A DNA stretch of 64,000 bases from Hemicordylus capensis (taxonomy: Eukaryota; Chordata; Lepidosauria; Squamata; Cordylidae), in the NCBI RefSeq assembly GCF_027244095.1, contig NC_069658.1, positions 35,056,501 through 35,120,500 on the forward strand, in the 5' to 3' direction. The position numbers and the translations under genes are program-made. Below are positions 53,735 through 64,000 of the stretch, one piece after another; position 1 is the stretch's first letter, and every line of letters begins with the position of its first letter. The notes below the pieces were generated by a model. The model had not been told where the DNA came from, did not search any database, and was given only the letters and a program-made list of their open reading frames with translations.

Positions 53735-54015
53735 GTGGCATACCCCCGCCCCGCGCTCGCGCGCTCTGCCCCCCCACCCAGCGCTCCGCCTCTCGCCCCA
53801 CGCGTTCCGCCCCGCCCCATGCGCCCCGCCCCGTGCGCTCCGCCCCCACCCCGCACGTGCTTCCCCCTTGCCCCCGCCCCGCGCGCTCTGGCCCCCCGCC
53901 CCGCGCGCTCTGGCCCCCCGCCCCGCGCGCTCTGGCCCCCCGGCCCGCGCGCTCTGCCCCCCGCCCCGCATGCACTTGCTCTGCCCCCCGCCCCGCATGC
54001 ACTTGCTCTGCCCCC
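53735..54015. repeat. GC-rich CpG-dense minisatellite in SNX18 intron 1
   Basis: The 22-bp unit CGCGCGCTCTGGCCCCCCG is repeated about four times (53879-53960), preceded by looser CGCC/GCGC variants and followed by two copies of a 27-bp unit with GCATGCACTTGCTCTGCCCC (about 53967-54013). All six frames are open for long distances because of the low-complexity composition; these are not genes. Confidence 0.9.
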
Positions 54016-54687
54016 TCTTTGCTGCACTGTCTCTGTGCTTCACTGTCTCTGTGCAGTCTCTGTGCTACACTGCAGTACTTTCTTCAGACTCATTTGCTTC
54101 CTACACTGGCAGTGTGACAATGTGATTACTATCTGTGTGCTGTTACAATAGTCTTGGCACGAAAGGACTTTGATGGATGCCATTCAGTTTAGCCAGCTAT
54201 CATAATTTGGAAAATGTTTAAAATATGAATGTACACTAACATTTTCAGTGTTGTGTAAATGTTTTCCCTTTGCATAAGTCTTCTAGTTAGCTTATTGATT
54301 AAAATCCTAGTCAGGGTAGTGGGTTATACCTTGAAGAAAAAGCAGTGATGGATACTTGCCAGCTCCTGGAAAGACTGGCTTGTAAGTCGGCGTATTTCAG
54401 GAAAATTAATGTGTACCATGGATTCAGGTTGGCAGGATTTTAGTCTATTAAAAATGGAAGTAGTTGTATTTCAGTTATTATCAAACTGTTTCTTGGCCAC
54501 TTGACATATATTACTTGCGAGTATAAATATTGTAAATTAGCATAGATGTAAACTCACAGGATTTTTTCCTGATGCTATCTCAAGACACAATGGTCTAGAT
54601 CAGGCCTGCACAATTTATGCTCTACCAACCAAACATAACCTTCCAGTGATGTTTGGTGGCCTGCCAGGAGATTTCCAGACAGGGCGT
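54016..54687 (+). other. SNX18 intron 1; no feature recognised
   Basis: AT-rich intronic sequence; a TCTCTGTGC direct repeat (54030-54062) follows the minisatellite. Nothing else supported. Confidence 0.35.
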
Positions 54688-57345
54688 ATAATAATAATAA
54701 TAAATAATAATAATAATAATAATAAAACAACTTTATTTGTTAGCTGACCCATAACAAATTGTTCTCTGGACGACTCACAACAGAGGATTAAAACATACAA
54801 TCATAACACATTAAATCATAACAGACAAAAACAGGTAAAAAGAAAATACAACATTAAAACTCACTTTAAAATTAGTTAAAATCAGAACAAATTAAAAAAC
54901 CCAAATTTAAAAGGCCTGTGTGGGGGGAAAAATCTCTACCTGGCATCTAAAAGAACAAAGTGATGGGACCAGGCGAACCTCACTGGGGAGGCTATTCCGT
55001 AAACTGGGTGCAACCACCAAAAAGGCCCTCTGCCTGGTAGCCACTCACTTCTCCTCATTTAGCAGGGGCATCCAGAGGAGGGCCTCTGAAGAAGATCTTA
55101 ATATATGGGTAGGGACATATGGGGCAAAGCGCTCTCTCAGGTAACCCAAGCCATTTAGGGCTTTAAAGGTTAAAACCAGCACTTTGAATTGGGCCTGGAA
55201 GTGGAATGGGAGCCAGTGTAGCTGATGACGCATAATATGATCAAAATGTCCAATCCCAGTTAATAATCTTGCAGCTCTATTTTGTACCAGTTTCAGTTTA
55301 AGGACCATTTTCAAATGCAGCCCCATGTACAACACATTGCAGTAATCCAAGCAAGAGGTTACCAGAGTGTGAATAACTGTGGCTAAGCTATCTCTGTGCA
55401 GGTAAGGTCACAGTTGGCGTATCAGCCGAAACTGATAAAATGCGCTCCGAGCCACAGAGGCCACTTGAGCCTCTAGTGACAATGCTGGATCTCTGGGCAC
55501 CCCCAGACTGTGAACCTGGTCCTTCAGGGGAAGTGCAACCCCATCTAGAACAGGCTGAACATCATTCACCCAGGCAGACGAACAACCGACCAACAGTACT
55601 TCAGTCTTGTCTGGATTGAGTCTTAGCTTATTCACCTTCATCCAGTCCATTACTGCATCAAAGCACCGATTCAGGACAGTCACCGCTTCACCTGCATCTG
55701 ATGAAAAAGAGAGATACAACTGAGTGTCATCTGCATATTGATGACACCTCAAGCCAAATCTCCTGATGATCTCTCCCAGCAGCATCATATAGATGTTAAA
55801 CAGAATAGGAGAAAGAATTGAATCTTGTGGAACCCCATAGAATAACTGCCAAGGGGTTGAGCAGTAGTTCTCCAGCACCACCTTTTGGGAATGGGCCTTG
55901 AGGTAGGAGTAGAACCACTTCCAAGCAGTGCCTCCCACACCCAACTCGGCCAGCCTATCCAAAAAGATACCATGGCCAATGGTATTGAAAGCCGCTGAGA
56001 GATCCAAGAGAATTTACATGGTTGCACTCCCCCATCTCTCTCTCTGCATAGGTCATCCCACAGGGCAACCAAAGCAGTTTCTGTTCTAAAGCCGGGCCTG
56101 AAGCCTGATTGAAATGGATCTAGTTTCTTCCAAGAATTTCTGGAGCTCGTCAGCCACGGCATACTCAAGCGCCTTGCCCAGGAAGGGAATATTGGCCACA
56201 GGCCTATAGCTGTTTACATCCTCTGGGTCCAGACTGAGTTTATTTAGGAGTGGTCAAATAACAGCTTGCATCAATGAAGCTGGGTCCACTCCCTCTTTCA
56301 ATGAGGCATTTAGAACCTACTGGACCCAGCTAAAAATTTCCTCCTTACTAGGTTTAATAAGCCATGAAGGGCAAGGGTCAAGCATGCACATGGTTGGCCG
56401 ATCCCGACTAAACACCTTGTCCACATCCTCAGGGACCAATCAAAACTCCTCTGGCAAAACTAGGCCAGGTTTTACTCTGGGCACCTCTCTCATTGATTCT
56501 GCATCAGCCGTGGTATCCAACTCATGACGAATGAGAGTAACTTTACCCTCAAAGTGCTGTGCAAATGCATCACATTGTGCTACTGAGGGTTCTAATGTAT
56601 CCTGCCCACGGCCAGATTTCAAAAGACCCTGCACCACCTGGAAGAGCCCCGCTGGATGACCTTGAGAGGATGAAAAAAACGGGTTTCTTCTGTTCCATAA
56701 CTGCCACAGAGTAGGCTTGATAATGAGCCCTAACCTGTGTTTGCTCAGACTCACCCCCAAGTTTTCCTTCACTTACGTTTCAGCTGTCTCCCAGCTTGCT
56801 GCTTCACCCTCAGCTCAGGTGTATACCAAGGTGCTGCACGGGCTCTGCTTTGCAGGAGAGGGCACTTGGGAGCAATCGTGTTGACTGCGCGAGTCACCTC
56901 TCCATTCCAGAGAGCAACTAGAGCTTCAACAGGGGTTCCTGTGATACCAGCTGGAAAATCCCCCAGAACCCCCAGGAATAGATTGTAGTCCATCAGTCTC
57001 TGGGAGGGAACCATTTTTATAAGTCCCCCACCCTTGCAGAAAGGTGTAGCCGCTAAGACTCTAAATCTCAGAAAGAAGTGATCTGACCATGACAAGGGCA
57101 TAGTTGACATATCCCCCCACTTTCAGATCACCATCTTCCTGTCCAGTTGAAAAAAACAAAAACAAATCCAGAGTGTGCTCCAATTCATGTGTTGGGCTGA
57201 CAACATGTTGGGACAGCTCCATGGTTGTCATGGCAGCCATGAAATACTGAGCCACCCCAGACAAGGCAGCCTCAGCATAGATGTTGAAGTCACCCAGAAA
57301 AATCATTCTGGGAGTTCTCAACAACAAATCCGAGACCACCTTTTA
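54688..57345 (-). mobile_element. L2-type LINE, long copy with 3' end, locus 2
   Basis: The 3' end lies at the low coordinate: a (TAA)n array at 54688-54724, then the L2 3' UTR, C-terminal region, RT and endonuclease up to about 57345. It sits antisense in SNX18 intron 1. The segment above about 55870 is shared with locus 1 (40475-42022, inverted). Confidence 0.92.
55045..57339 (-). pseudogene. L2 ORF2 remnant (endonuclease, RT, C-terminal region)
   Basis: From high to low coordinates: endonuclease MIFLGDFNIYAEAAL, MAAMTTMELSQHV, VMVRSLLSEI; linker APWYTPELRVKQQAG and GLFQVVQGLLKSG; RT LDLSAAFNTIGHGIFLDRL, GVPQDSILSPILFNIYM, GEIIRRFGLRCHQYADDTQL with intact YADD, LRLNPDKTEVLLVG; C-terminal LVQNRAARLLTGIG and HWLPFHFQAQFKVLVLTFKA. 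Frame 56007-55408 is open over 199 codons; stops or shifts separate it from the neighbours (near 56010, 56440, 56770, 57110 and 55400). Non-functional, but fairly young in appearance. Confidence 0.9.
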
Positions 57346-58158
57346 GCTTGCTTCTCCTCCAGAATGGAGGGTGTGCGTTCACATATTGGCCAGATTTACC
57401 CTGAAGTCCCTGTGAGCTATCAGGGAACACTCTAGACACAATTTGTTTTTTTCATTGCGCATTAGAGCGTAGCCCGATTTATTTCTGAGGTTAAAAAAAT
57501 CCACTTTTGGGGGGCAAATTCAAACTCGCAGTAAAGCCATGGTAAAGCCTGGGAATGTTCCAGGTCTTTGGCAGGTACCTATTTTTGCAATTCCAAGCAG
57601 ATGATAAAAAGACAGGGGGTTTATTGAGCTTTTGTTGAGCCATCATACAAGGCTGCTGGCCTGAATTTGGCTTGAATGGGTCACAAGTTGTGCAGGCCTG
57701 ACTTGGACTCTCAAGAAATCATCAGTAATGTGTACATTTTATTTGAGTCCTTAAACTGTATTTGATTGCTTAAGGGTTTATTATTTGCAATGATCCCTGA
57801 GGTCTGAAGCATCCCAACGGCTGTGGTTTGTTAGAAATACATTGGAAAATGTAGTTATATAAAGCTAAAGGTGTAGGCTTTTACTAACCAGTTGTGCTGT
57901 GGTAGATGAAATGTTGGACTTGAAGAGGGAAGACCTGGATTCAAATCCCTACCCAAGCTTGAAGTTCACTCAAAGTTACACCAGCCTGGTGTAGTGCTTA
58001 GAGCAGTTTGGAGTAGGTTTGGACCAGGGAGATCTGGGTTCAAATTCTTCCTCAGCCATGAAGCCCACTAGGTGACCTTGAGCCAGTCATTGGTTGACAT
58101 CCAGACTACCCCTCTGCTAATGCAACGTATCTGAGGGACAGGGGACATTGAGGCTGTT
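55870..58158 (-). repeat. Duplication locus 2, core block A (inverted relative to locus 1)
   Basis: Reverse complement of 39661-42022 at close similarity. Together with the B block on its right it makes locus 2; relative to locus 1 the A part is flipped and the B part is not. Confidence 0.9.
57885..58115 (+). mobile_element. tRNA-derived SINE(s) with MIR-like core, two heads in tandem
   Basis: First head: TTGTGCTGTGGTAGATG and GGATTCAAATCCC; second: CCTGGTGTAGTGCTTAGAGC, GGGTTCAAATTC, then TAGGTGACCTTGAGCCAGTC. Counterpart of 39690-39935. Confidence 0.72.
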
Positions 58159-59810
58159 ATTGCCCTGTGACCTCTTGGAGGAAGGATGAGATAAGTGTGT
58201 TAGAATCCATCTGGTTTGGGCCACATAAAAAGGTCAGGGCAGTATGTGATATTTTTGCACAGCTACTAGTGTATTTTGCATTGCTCTCTTCTCCCATCCC
58301 CTGCTATCTTCCCAGGCAACTGGTAACATGGTAGAGATTTATTCTGCTGCTAAATAGTAGCTGTGAAAGCATGGTAGCCATGCCCCTGCTCAACTATTTA
58401 GAGATTTAGATCTATTATGAGGTAGAAGATATTCACCACTGAGATCCATTTGAGCAAGTTTTTTTACAGTTGCCACCCGCACATTTGAGTTCAACTTGGG
58501 ACCAGGCCTTCTTTATGACTGCCCCAGGGCTTGGAACGTTCCTCTTGTCAAAAGAAGAGCTTCTCTATCACCTTCACCACCCTCCCCTGCTAAAATGTGC
58601 ACCTGAGAAGGCTTTTAGTTAAAATAATAGTTTTTCTTAAACGGCTTTGTTTTTATTGTGTCGTTTTTATTTTTGCTGTATTCTTTTAACAATGTGCACA
58701 CCACCTAGAGAGATACAGATACTAAGCAGCTTACAAATAAGATCAATACCGTAAATTGTGCAGGATATTCCTTTGTGTAGACTATGTAGTTTATAAAATA
58801 ATTGGGTTTGGAGAAAAGTTGAAAGCTCATTTAACTTTGTGTTTAACGGAACAAGAGTCTTGGGAGATTGAATACTTGATGTCCTAAATGCTTTGTATTA
58901 AGATTTTTGGTGAAGAATGCACTTTTGCCAAAATATTCACCTGTATTTGTGAAAATCTGAATGTTTGACAGTGTTGTTTGGTGCCATTTTCTTGTAACTA
59001 ACATACCACCTTTTGAACTTTACTGTGGTGTTAATAGTAACTGCAAATGGCAATTTTCATCATGCTCTTAAAATAAATTCTCTCAAGAAATGAGGGGAAA
59101 GAACTAGACGTGGTGGTTTGCTTTGGTGCTCATCACAAAATTGTGCTTCCTGCCATGACTTGCTATTCTTGTGGGACATCTCAGGAGGGTAGTTCTACTT
59201 TGTTTCAGGCTCTGCTGTTTTTTTCTTTTTAAAGTTTGTGGCAGGAGGGGTGAGCAATTCCCATAGTGGTTTATTCCTTATTTGTCAGATTTCAGATCTT
59301 CCTGGTTTAAACCATAACCAAATAAAAGAATAGAAAATATCAGAAATTAAATATTGATACTTGTATTGAATGAAAAATAACCCTGGATTATCATGAGCAT
59401 ACTATCAGTCACCTTGAGAAATGGCAGCTAGGTGAGTTCTGCTGCATCCTTAAGATAACACCCTGCAGTAGAAGGAAAGTTGAGAGGGTTAAAGGAAATA
59501 GAATGAAATAGAACTAGAACTAAATAAATTGTGTCTGGGGATGATGGGAGTTGTAGTTCAACAGCTAGAAGGACAAGGTTGCCTGCCCCTGAACAAGAAG
59601 ATCCCAAGTGATTGGTGTGTCTGCTGTCATTGACATTTGCAATAGACATTATAACCACAGTCATGTCTATCAGTATTCGAGCAAGTGAAAAGTGTGTTTA
59701 AATACCAGATGAAGTGTGGGCTGCAAGTGTTTACATGCCTACTGAAAATGGGATATGGTAAAAGTCTGTTCTAGGTTTACATTTAGAGTGCTTATTTTTC
59801 AAGTTAAAGG

Positions 59811-59977
59811 TAAAGTGTGTCATCGAGTCGGTGTCGACTCCTGGCAACCACAGAGCCCTGTGGTTGTCTTTGGTAGAACACAGGAGGGGTTTACCATTGC
59901 CTCCTCCCACAGTATGAGATGATGTCTTTTCAGCATCTTCCTTTATTGCTGCTGCCCAATATGGGTGTTTCCCAAAT
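59811..59977 (-). mobile_element. Sauria-type SINE, head missing
   Basis: Minus-strand tail and body: CGGTGTCGACTCCTGGCAAC and GGGTTTACCATTGCCTCCTC in + reading, stopping at GGTGTTTCCC where an L1 fragment follows. The tail keeps the sharper GTGTCGACTCCTGG form. Confidence 0.8.
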
Positions 59978-60271
59978 TCAATTTTTATTTATTTTAACAA
60001 AAATATTATTATCATTCATAACAAACAGAATAAATGAAAATGGACTTCCCGCACACCTCTCTTCATGAAAGATTAACTATAAAATTAACCCTTGCTATAA
60101 TAATAATTCAAAACATAAATTTAAACCCTTACAAACAAAGTTAATCTTCCCAACCTGCATTTTTTTTCTGAATTTCGAATCCTGCTGTAAGATCCATAGT
60201 AGGAAAATAATTTTTTAGATACAACAAAAATGGTTTCCAATCTTCTTCAAAACATTCTAAGTTTTCTAAGT
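59978..60271 (-). mobile_element. L1 LINE 3' end, 5'-truncated
   Basis: The minus strand encodes the L1 ORF2 C-terminus: NLECFEEDWKPFLLYLKNYF, TMDLTAGFEIQKK (60271-60145), followed by a 3' UTR with ATTTATTCTGTTTGTTATG and an A-rich end AAAATAAATAAAAATTGAAT. It lies between two Sauria SINEs and is absent from locus 1. Confidence 0.78.
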
Positions 60272-60425
60272 GAAGTGTTCCTTCAAGTTGGTGTGACCCC
60301 TGGCGACCACAGAGCCCTGTGGTTGTCTTTGGTACAACACAGGAGGGGTTTACCATTGCCTCCTCCCACACAGTATGAGATGATGTCTTTTCAGCATCTT
60401 CCTTTATTGCTGCTGCCCAATATTA
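60272..60425 (-). mobile_element. Sauria-type SINE, head missing
   Basis: GAAGTGTTCCTTCAAGTTGG through TGCTGCTGCCCAATAT. Its tail variant (GTTCCTTCAAGTTGGTGTG) is the one found in the single SINE of locus 1. It breaks off where about 0.87 kb present in locus 1 is missing. Confidence 0.8.
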
Positions 60426-60807
60426 GATTTTGACATTGCAAGTTTTTAAAGTCCCTTATAGTCCCAGTCTGGGTAGTTCTTGCATTTTGGTTATGTCCAT
60501 TACTAGGGCTTTTAAAAAAGCATTATTATGGTAGAGTGTGGTACACTGAAGCTTGCAACAGATAATCTCATTCAGATTATTGCCTCCTGAATGAGTAAAG
60601 GTATTGTTCAGTTGGCCTGTCTGACTTGCAGGAAGGCCCTGAAGGAAATTTGGGGATATCACAGCTGGGTATAGGGTATTATGGAAACCTTAGAAAAGTT
60701 CTCTGGTGCAAGTAAGTAGTAAGAAGGAATTGATGCCAGAAGATGATGTTTCATGTTTATCAAAATATTGCAGAATTATGAATAAATTCACAAAGTGTTC
60801 AGCATTG

Positions 60808-60808
<1 letters not shown>

Positions 60809-60842
<34 letters not shown>

Positions 60843-60882
60843 TATCATGTTCATGAAAAAAACATCAGTTGCAATAGTTTAC

Positions 60883-60954
<72 letters not shown>
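60809..60954 (+). repeat. (TG)n, (TC)n and (CA)n microsatellites
   Basis: (TG)n at 60809-60838, (TC)n at 60885-60905, (CA)n at 60906-60954, separated by short unique pieces. Confidence 0.95.
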
Positions 60955-60956
<2 letters not shown>

Positions 60957-61141
60957 TAAACCATATTTTAGATCAGGAGCAGGTAGTTTGGGAGCTCCTG
61001 TTAGTTCTTGGGTTTGTCTGAAGTAGCTCTCCAGGGGTTAGGGCTGCCTTCTCCCTTCCTTCTCTTCCACCAATACTGCAAATCTGATTGGCTGGCTGAA
61101 TAGGGCCATGGCTGCACTATTTTAAATCTCTCTCTCTCTTC

Positions 61142-61222
61142 TAGTGGTGTGCACAGAACTGGTGACTGCCTGTTCGAAGGTGGTGGTGGGGAGAGTTTTA
61201 AGGCCTGGGGAAGGTGTTTTTA

Positions 61223-61254
<32 letters not shown>

Positions 61255-61613
61255 CATTTCCCCCACTGGCGCTGTGGTTTAAAACGGTCCCACAGGGCGG
61301 CAGTGTATCTCTTTGCCGCCCCGGGGTACGTTGGACTGGAAGTGCTTGGTGCGTGTTCGAGCGTGATGTGCACGTGCACACAGAGTACTTCCGGTTACTT
61401 CTGGTCCAATGTTCACCAGGGCAGCAAGGAGGTATGCTTGCACCCCACCGGACCGTTTTAAACCACAGCACCACCGGGTGGCGTGGGGAGTAAGAGCACC
61501 CTCCCCGATCCTTAAAGATACCCCCCCACCTTTGAACTGGCTGAACCGCCAGACTTTCGAACTGGTTTGGAGGTCCATGAAAGGGCCTCTGAACTGGTTC
61601 ATGCACATCCCTA
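61142..61613. mobile_element. TAGGGATGTGC-family hAT element, both ends
   Basis: Left end TAGTGGTGTGCACAGAACTGG; right end TTCATGCACATCCCTA. Flanks CTCTCTTC and CTGACTTC agree at six of eight positions. A (CA)n array (61223-61252) has grown inside it. Interior arms GGTTTAAAACGGTCCCAC and CCGGACCGTTTTAAACC pair as in the locus 1 copy. Confidence 0.88.
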
Positions 61614-61879
61614 CTGACTTCTACTTTCTCTACAGTTTTTTCTTTCACAAAGCAGCCTCTCTTGCTCCCCTTCTCAGGCAGCACATTTCTCCAGGATCCC
61701 TCATTCTGTTGATGCAAATTGTTGTACAAACTGCCATTTTTGCAGCTGGTTCAGCCTTCCCAAGCCACCACTGTGTGCTAGTAGCTTTCAAGGCTCTGGT
61801 TAGGCAGGAGGTGGGGAGAGAAACTCTCAGAAGCTTTAAGTCTGCCCATCTCTCGTTTTAGATTATCACCATGTGAGTA

Positions 61880-63072
61880 CTGCAAGATATTCCCCTCAGG
61901 TGATGAAGCTGCTCTGGGAAGAGCAGAAGGTTTCAAGTTCCCTCCCTGGCTTCTCCAAGATAGGACAAGATTTTTTTATTGAACCAACAAACTACCAAAG
62001 CATACAGTGCGTTGCCAAAGCACAATTATATAGAAAGTCGTTGTTTGTACATGGTATATCTACAAAGATTTACACACAATGATTTGGAAACCCACAAGGT
62101 TATGAAGTATATGCAGGTAGACTGCAACTCGGGGGTGGGCGATTTCAAGGCACATCAGGTAATCGGGGGGGGGGGGTGTTACGTCCAACGTCCATTTCCA
62201 CAATTTGTCCCATTGCTGTTTAGAAGAGATACTCTTGTCTTTTTGCACATAACCATACAAACTTTTCCAGAAGAGATTTACTGTCTCATCTGCGTGAACC
62301 TCTTGGTCGCGTCTTCCCTCCCTATTCCTATGCAGGAGCATTGCATAAATGACATACAGGTTTACTAACCTGATTACAAGGAGGGGAACATTCCAATTCC
62401 CTAGTATGAGGGCACCCATTCCGTCCCGTTTCCTTGAAGGTTTCTTTCTGGGACCTCGAAAGGAGGTTCTATCGCTCAAACCTGATGTTAGTTCTTCCCA
62501 AGTCTGTTTTTCCAAATCAGGCCACTCTAACAGCTTGCTTACTCCCTGCCACACTCTTTTGGCTACCACACACACTTTTAAGAAATGTGAGTGGGTTTCC
62601 CTGAATGTTTTACCTAGCTCACTAGCTTTCTGTTTGCAGGTGATTTTAGGGCACTCTTGCTGGTCCTCTGGGAGCCATGGCTTAGCCGCATTAAGTGGTA
62701 GTACTTGATGGTATAAGCGCCACCTTGTTTCCCATAAATGGAAAGGGACTTTTTTCTCCTTAAAGAGAGTGATAGGGTGATCGGGTTGCAACAAGTACTG
62801 TGAAGTGCGGTGTTTGTAGTGTTTACGTTCTAAATCAGGTTTTAAGAAACCCACTTCTAGAATATCTCCATAAATTGTTTTCCTAAGCTGCTTAACTGAG
62901 GAGGATCCTTTAAATACATCCGGTTCAACCTTCCATTTTTTAAGATAGGGCTGAGAGAGATTCCTGCCTGCGACCTTGGAGAAGCCGCTGCCAGTCTGTG
63001 AAGACAATACTGAGTTAGATAGACCAGTGGTCTGACTCAGTATATGGCAGTTTCCTATGTTCCTATGTAATG
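61880..63072 (+). mobile_element. CR1-type 3' tail repeat, with LINE insertion
   Basis: From AGATATTCCCCTCAGG and GCTGCTCTGGGAAGAGCAGA to the terminus GGCAGTTTCCTATGTTCCTA. It is inserted into block B of locus 2 only, and is itself split by a minus-strand LINE fragment at 61965-62941. Confidence 0.8.
61965..62941 (-). mobile_element. Tx1/L1-like LINE fragment (977 bp), perfect 8-bp target duplication
   Basis: Flanked by AAGATAGG at 61957-61964 and 62942-62949. On the minus strand it runs open from the 5' junction to 62060 (about 290 codons), starting with KKWKVEPDVF. Its C-terminal features include FHLWETRWRLYHQ, CPKITC and THSHFLKVC (a C-x4-C..H-x4-C knuckle-like layout), NVPLLVIRLVNLYVIYAML and QQWDKLWKWTL. 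The 3' UTR ends GTTCAATAAAAAAATCTTGT. The arrangement resembles the C-terminal domain of Tx1/L1-group LINEs; the clade is an inference. The RT core and endonuclease are missing through 5' truncation. Confidence 0.75.
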
Positions 63073-63087
63073 TTGCATCAAGTCATT

Positions 63088-64000
63088 TGATTTCAAGCCA
63101 ACTGTCCAGGGACTTGGGTAGAAATCTTTCCCAGCTTTACTTGCTGCCATTCATTAACCAAACAGTCTGTAAACTTAGCTTGGGGCATTGTAAATGGAAA
63201 GTATAAGATAGTGAAAGTCTTAACCAATTGTTACCCATCATGAGCCCCTGGGATCAACAAACTTAAAGATATACATTCTACTGCAATTTGTCTTTAAGAA
63301 TGCATCTATGAGTCTGGTTCATTAAGCACTTTGTATCTGAGCTTTTCTTGTTTGAGTAGTACTCTGTAAGCAGTGTACTAGAATGCATAATGGAATTCCA
63401 AAATGGAAAAAGGGATTCTTCATAAGTGATAAGGTGAAAAAGAGTTTCCAAGTTCAGCCAGACTACCACCTACACATTTGAAGCTTCCTGGTATACTTAG
63501 TTGTTTTTTAAAGGGCAACCATCAAAATTCTTCTTAGCTTTACATAAAACCTTTGAAATAAACATTAAAACAATTAATGATAGAAATTGCAAATAAGTGT
63601 GAAATCTTGTCAGAATTGAAGAAAATGTAAAGGTTTTGACTTGAGTTTCAACATAAAAGTTAAGTTATTGAGGAAAAACTCATGATTTGGAACTTTAGTG
63701 CATTGTTTGGATCCTGAGGTACATGAGCAGAAGGTGTTCATGCAAGCAAACTCCCCTGCCCCCTTAGCACAACAGCCCCATGCCCCCCCCCCCATCTGCT
63801 TTTATTCACACAACTGCTGCTTAGGATCTCACTTCTAGGGGCTTTTTGTCAGCAAAACCTGACTTTTGACATGGAAATTTGAGTATCAGTTTATTTGAGG
63901 CCATTCTCCTATATCTGATTTCAGATTTATTCAAACAGTTTCTTCAGGGCTAATGGTAAACTTCAGGAGGAGGAAAAAACCCTCAAAGTAGTGAGTGGCA
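63088..64000 (+). other. SNX18 intron 1, last part; no feature recognised
   Basis: AT-rich intronic sequence with a C-tract at 63785-63795. SNX18 exon 2 (conserved KVKESRRHVEEGK-type peptide) is not in the window. Confidence 0.4.

Larger units (their letters stand above)
58185..63087 (+). repeat. Duplication locus 2, block B (direct copy of 42022-46190)
   Basis: Same order as locus 1, starting ATAAGTGTGTTAGAATCC and ending AATGTTGCATCAAGT. Locus 2 additionally holds an L1 tail between two Sauria SINEs (59811-60425) and the CR1-type repeat with LINE insertion (61880-63072). Confidence 0.9.

Noticed and set aside
53652-54151. Long open frames on both strands in the GC-rich intronic repeat
   Set aside because: All frames consist of Pro/Ala/Arg or Gly/Ala/Arg low-complexity sequence produced by the minisatellite.
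57885-58115. tRNA genes
   Set aside because: A- and B-box-like motifs are present, but the sequence lacks a cloverleaf acceptor stem and continues into a SINE core.
63088-64000. SNX18 exon 2
   Set aside because: No acceptor followed by the conserved BAR-domain peptide is seen; the exon must lie beyond the window.

Overview
The window looks like squamate reptile (lizard-type) nuclear DNA. It holds two recognisable host genes, both on the + strand: HSPB3 (single exon, 996-1442) and the long first coding exon of SNX18 (49917-51561, open at its 3' end through a splice donor). HSPB3 followed by SNX18 is the order and orientation known from human 5q11.2, so this is a conserved syntenic block. The assignment to squamates rests on the repeat content: Sauria-type tRNA SINEs, reptilian CR1, abundant L2-type LINEs, L1 and RTE/Bov-B-like tails, many hAT elements and a Ty1/copia fossil. 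No RNA gene, CRISPR array or prokaryotic feature was seen.

Layout. 1-3 kb: an L2 fragment, the HSPB3 promoter region with an E-box abutting a MEF2-type site, HSPB3 and its 3' flank. 4.7-8.1 kb: a long CR1 that keeps its esterase-type ORF1, cut by hAT insertions. 8.9-13.3 kb: mostly quiet. 13.3-25.3 kb: L2 copies, a copia fossil split by a palindromic MITE, other LINE tails and an LTR-like insert. 25.4-31.7 kb: GC-rich hairpin elements with ends TAGGGATGTGC, several with visible 8-bp target duplications, one nested inside another hAT. 31-36.2 kb: degraded L2, a 3' CR1 and another L2. 37.5-46.2 kb: locus 1 of a segmental duplication. 46.2-49 kb: DNA transposons, a Penelope-like remnant with a hammerhead-like core, and a 1.7-kb hAT holding three further layers of insertions. 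49.2-50.6 kb: CpG island and SNX18 exon 1. 51.6 kb to the end: SNX18 intron 1, with a GC-rich minisatellite, locus 2 of the duplication (54.7-63.1 kb), and a Tx1/L1-like LINE fragment.

Two observations stand out. First, the same LINE family is inserted twice (48.23-48.35 and 61.97-62.94 kb) at the same nucleotide of the same host repeat, with different 5' truncations, as expected of a target-specific non-LTR retrotransposon. Second, SNX18 exon 1 and its CpG island lie between two closely similar duplicated blocks, one pair direct and one pair inverted, which could support deletion or inversion of the exon.

HSPB3 is a small muscle heat-shock protein and SNX18 a membrane-remodelling sorting nexin. 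They are neighbours by synteny; nothing here suggests a shared pathway. Coordinates of repeats without visible target duplications are approximate, and all identities were judged by eye.
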